A DNA stretch of 64,000 nucleotides, from NCBI RefSeq assembly GCF_003667705.1, contig NZ_CP033019.1, positions 5,394,001-5,458,000 of the forward strand. The letters are read 5' to 3'. Each line of letters begins with the position of its first letter. Within the stretch, counting starts at the first letter, position 1. Positions 63,616 to 64,000 of this stretch are shown in pieces. The position numbers and the translations under genes are program-made. This stretch comes from Janthinobacterium agaricidamnosum. GTDB lineage: Bacteria > Pseudomonadota > Gammaproteobacteria > Burkholderiales > Burkholderiaceae_D. Under the pieces are notes generated by a model. It searched no databases. It saw nothing but the letters and a program-made list of their open reading frames with translations, and was not told where the DNA came from.

Positions 63616-64000
63616 TTACATGTATTTAGAAATGCCCAGCACCTTTTCGGTCACCATCACGAAGGCCATGGTGAACAAGACCAGCAAGGTCGACAGGGCA
63701 GCGATCGACGGATCGAAACTGTTTTCCATATGGCCCAGCATCTCGATCGGCAAGGTGCTGATGCCGGGGCCCGTGAGGAACAGCGAGACGGGCACCTGGT
63801 TGAACGAGGTGACGAAGGCGAGGAAGAAGGCGGCGATCACGGCGTTGCGGATATTCGGCAGCACGATCATGAAGAACGCGCGCAGGCGCGACGCGCCCAG
63901 GGTGATGGCCGCATCCTCGATATCCACGCGCAGGTTGACCAGGCTGGCGTACACGACACGCACCGAGTACGGAATCAGCAGCGCGATATGGCCGATCAAG
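63616..64000 (-). CDS. ABC transporter permease, C-terminal part (cut by window end)
   Basis: At least 127 residues of the C-terminus are visible; the frame continues past base 64000. The EAA loop of inner-membrane permeases is present (LRVDIEDAAITLGASRLRAFFMIVLPNIRNAVIAAF in parts, with the conserved Gly), flanked by hydrophobic helices. It resembles PotC/FbpB-type permeases that pair with PotA-like ATPases. The end is 13 bp before the ATPase start, so they form one operon. Confidence 0.88.
   Translation of the reverse strand, partial: LIGHIALLIPYSVRVVYASLVNLRVDIEDAAITLGASRLRAFFMIVLPNIRNAVIAAFFLAFVTSFNQVPVSLFLTGPGISTLPIEMLGHMENSFDPSIAALSTLLVLFTMAFVMVTEKVLGISKYM

Overview
The window comes from the chromosome of a GC-rich betaproteobacterium, most likely an Oxalobacteraceae member of the Janthinobacterium/Massilia type. 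This rests on family-level recognition of the proteins, the GC-rich codon use and the gene neighbourhoods (leuS-lptE-holA-proA, fur/bamE-dapB); no search was run.

Bases 1 to about 22.7 kb are the right-hand part of a P2-like (Peduovirus-type) prophage whose left end lies outside the window. Tail genes follow P2 order: R, S, [an AT-rich cargo gene], V, W, J, I, H (fibre with four 102-bp repeats), a fibre-assembly-like gene, FI sheath, FII tube, E with a programmed -1 frameshift into E', T tape measure, U, D. Next comes a leftward lysogeny operon (repressor, a small Cys-rich exported protein, an 11-residue-repeat protein). The rightward early region follows: two small basic or ribbon-helix-helix-like proteins, Ogr-type late activator, small unknown genes, HUH replication endonuclease A, a DUF4224 protein and a tyrosine integrase. 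A Fic-family gene separates the integrase from an intact tRNA-Gly(CCC), whose 3' end faces the prophage and is the likely attachment site.

Bases 23-34 kb hold the dTDP-L-rhamnose operon (rfbBACD), then a signalling operon (HDOD-GAF-histidine kinase, receiver-PAS-GGDEF-EAL protein, 13-repeat Sel1 protein) and a Bcr/CflA-type exporter. Bases 34-43 kb are housekeeping genes on the minus strand: a THUMP rRNA methyltransferase, an HCCA-isomerase-like protein, hemJ, proA, holA, lptE and leuS. The spacers here carry palindromic repeats and an inverted-repeat element.

Bases 42.6-51.8 kb hold an AraC regulator, a glyoxalase-fold protein, a LysR regulator divergent from glutaryl-CoA dehydrogenase plus a class III CoA-transferase (glutarate/lysine catabolism), an orphan barstar, dapB, bamE, fur, hrcA and a HAD phosphatase. 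Bases 52-53.3 kb hold two tandem paralogous lipoproteins. Bases 53.5-60.5 kb form a valine-degradation operon (mmsA, acyl-CoA dehydrogenase, enoyl-CoA hydratase, 3-hydroxyisobutyryl-CoA hydrolase, mmsB) divergent from a ScfR/RamB-type regulator, with TTTGCA-type sites between them. Bases 60.5-64 kb hold an apparent nucleoside uptake and salvage operon (ABC permease, ABC ATPase, nucleoside hydrolase, adenosine deaminase), cut by the window end.

The best leads for something undescribed are the AT-rich three-helix membrane protein in the P2 S-V cargo slot, the small-gene cassette downstream of the prophage repressor, the Fic gene with an altered catalytic motif, and the tandem lipoprotein pair.
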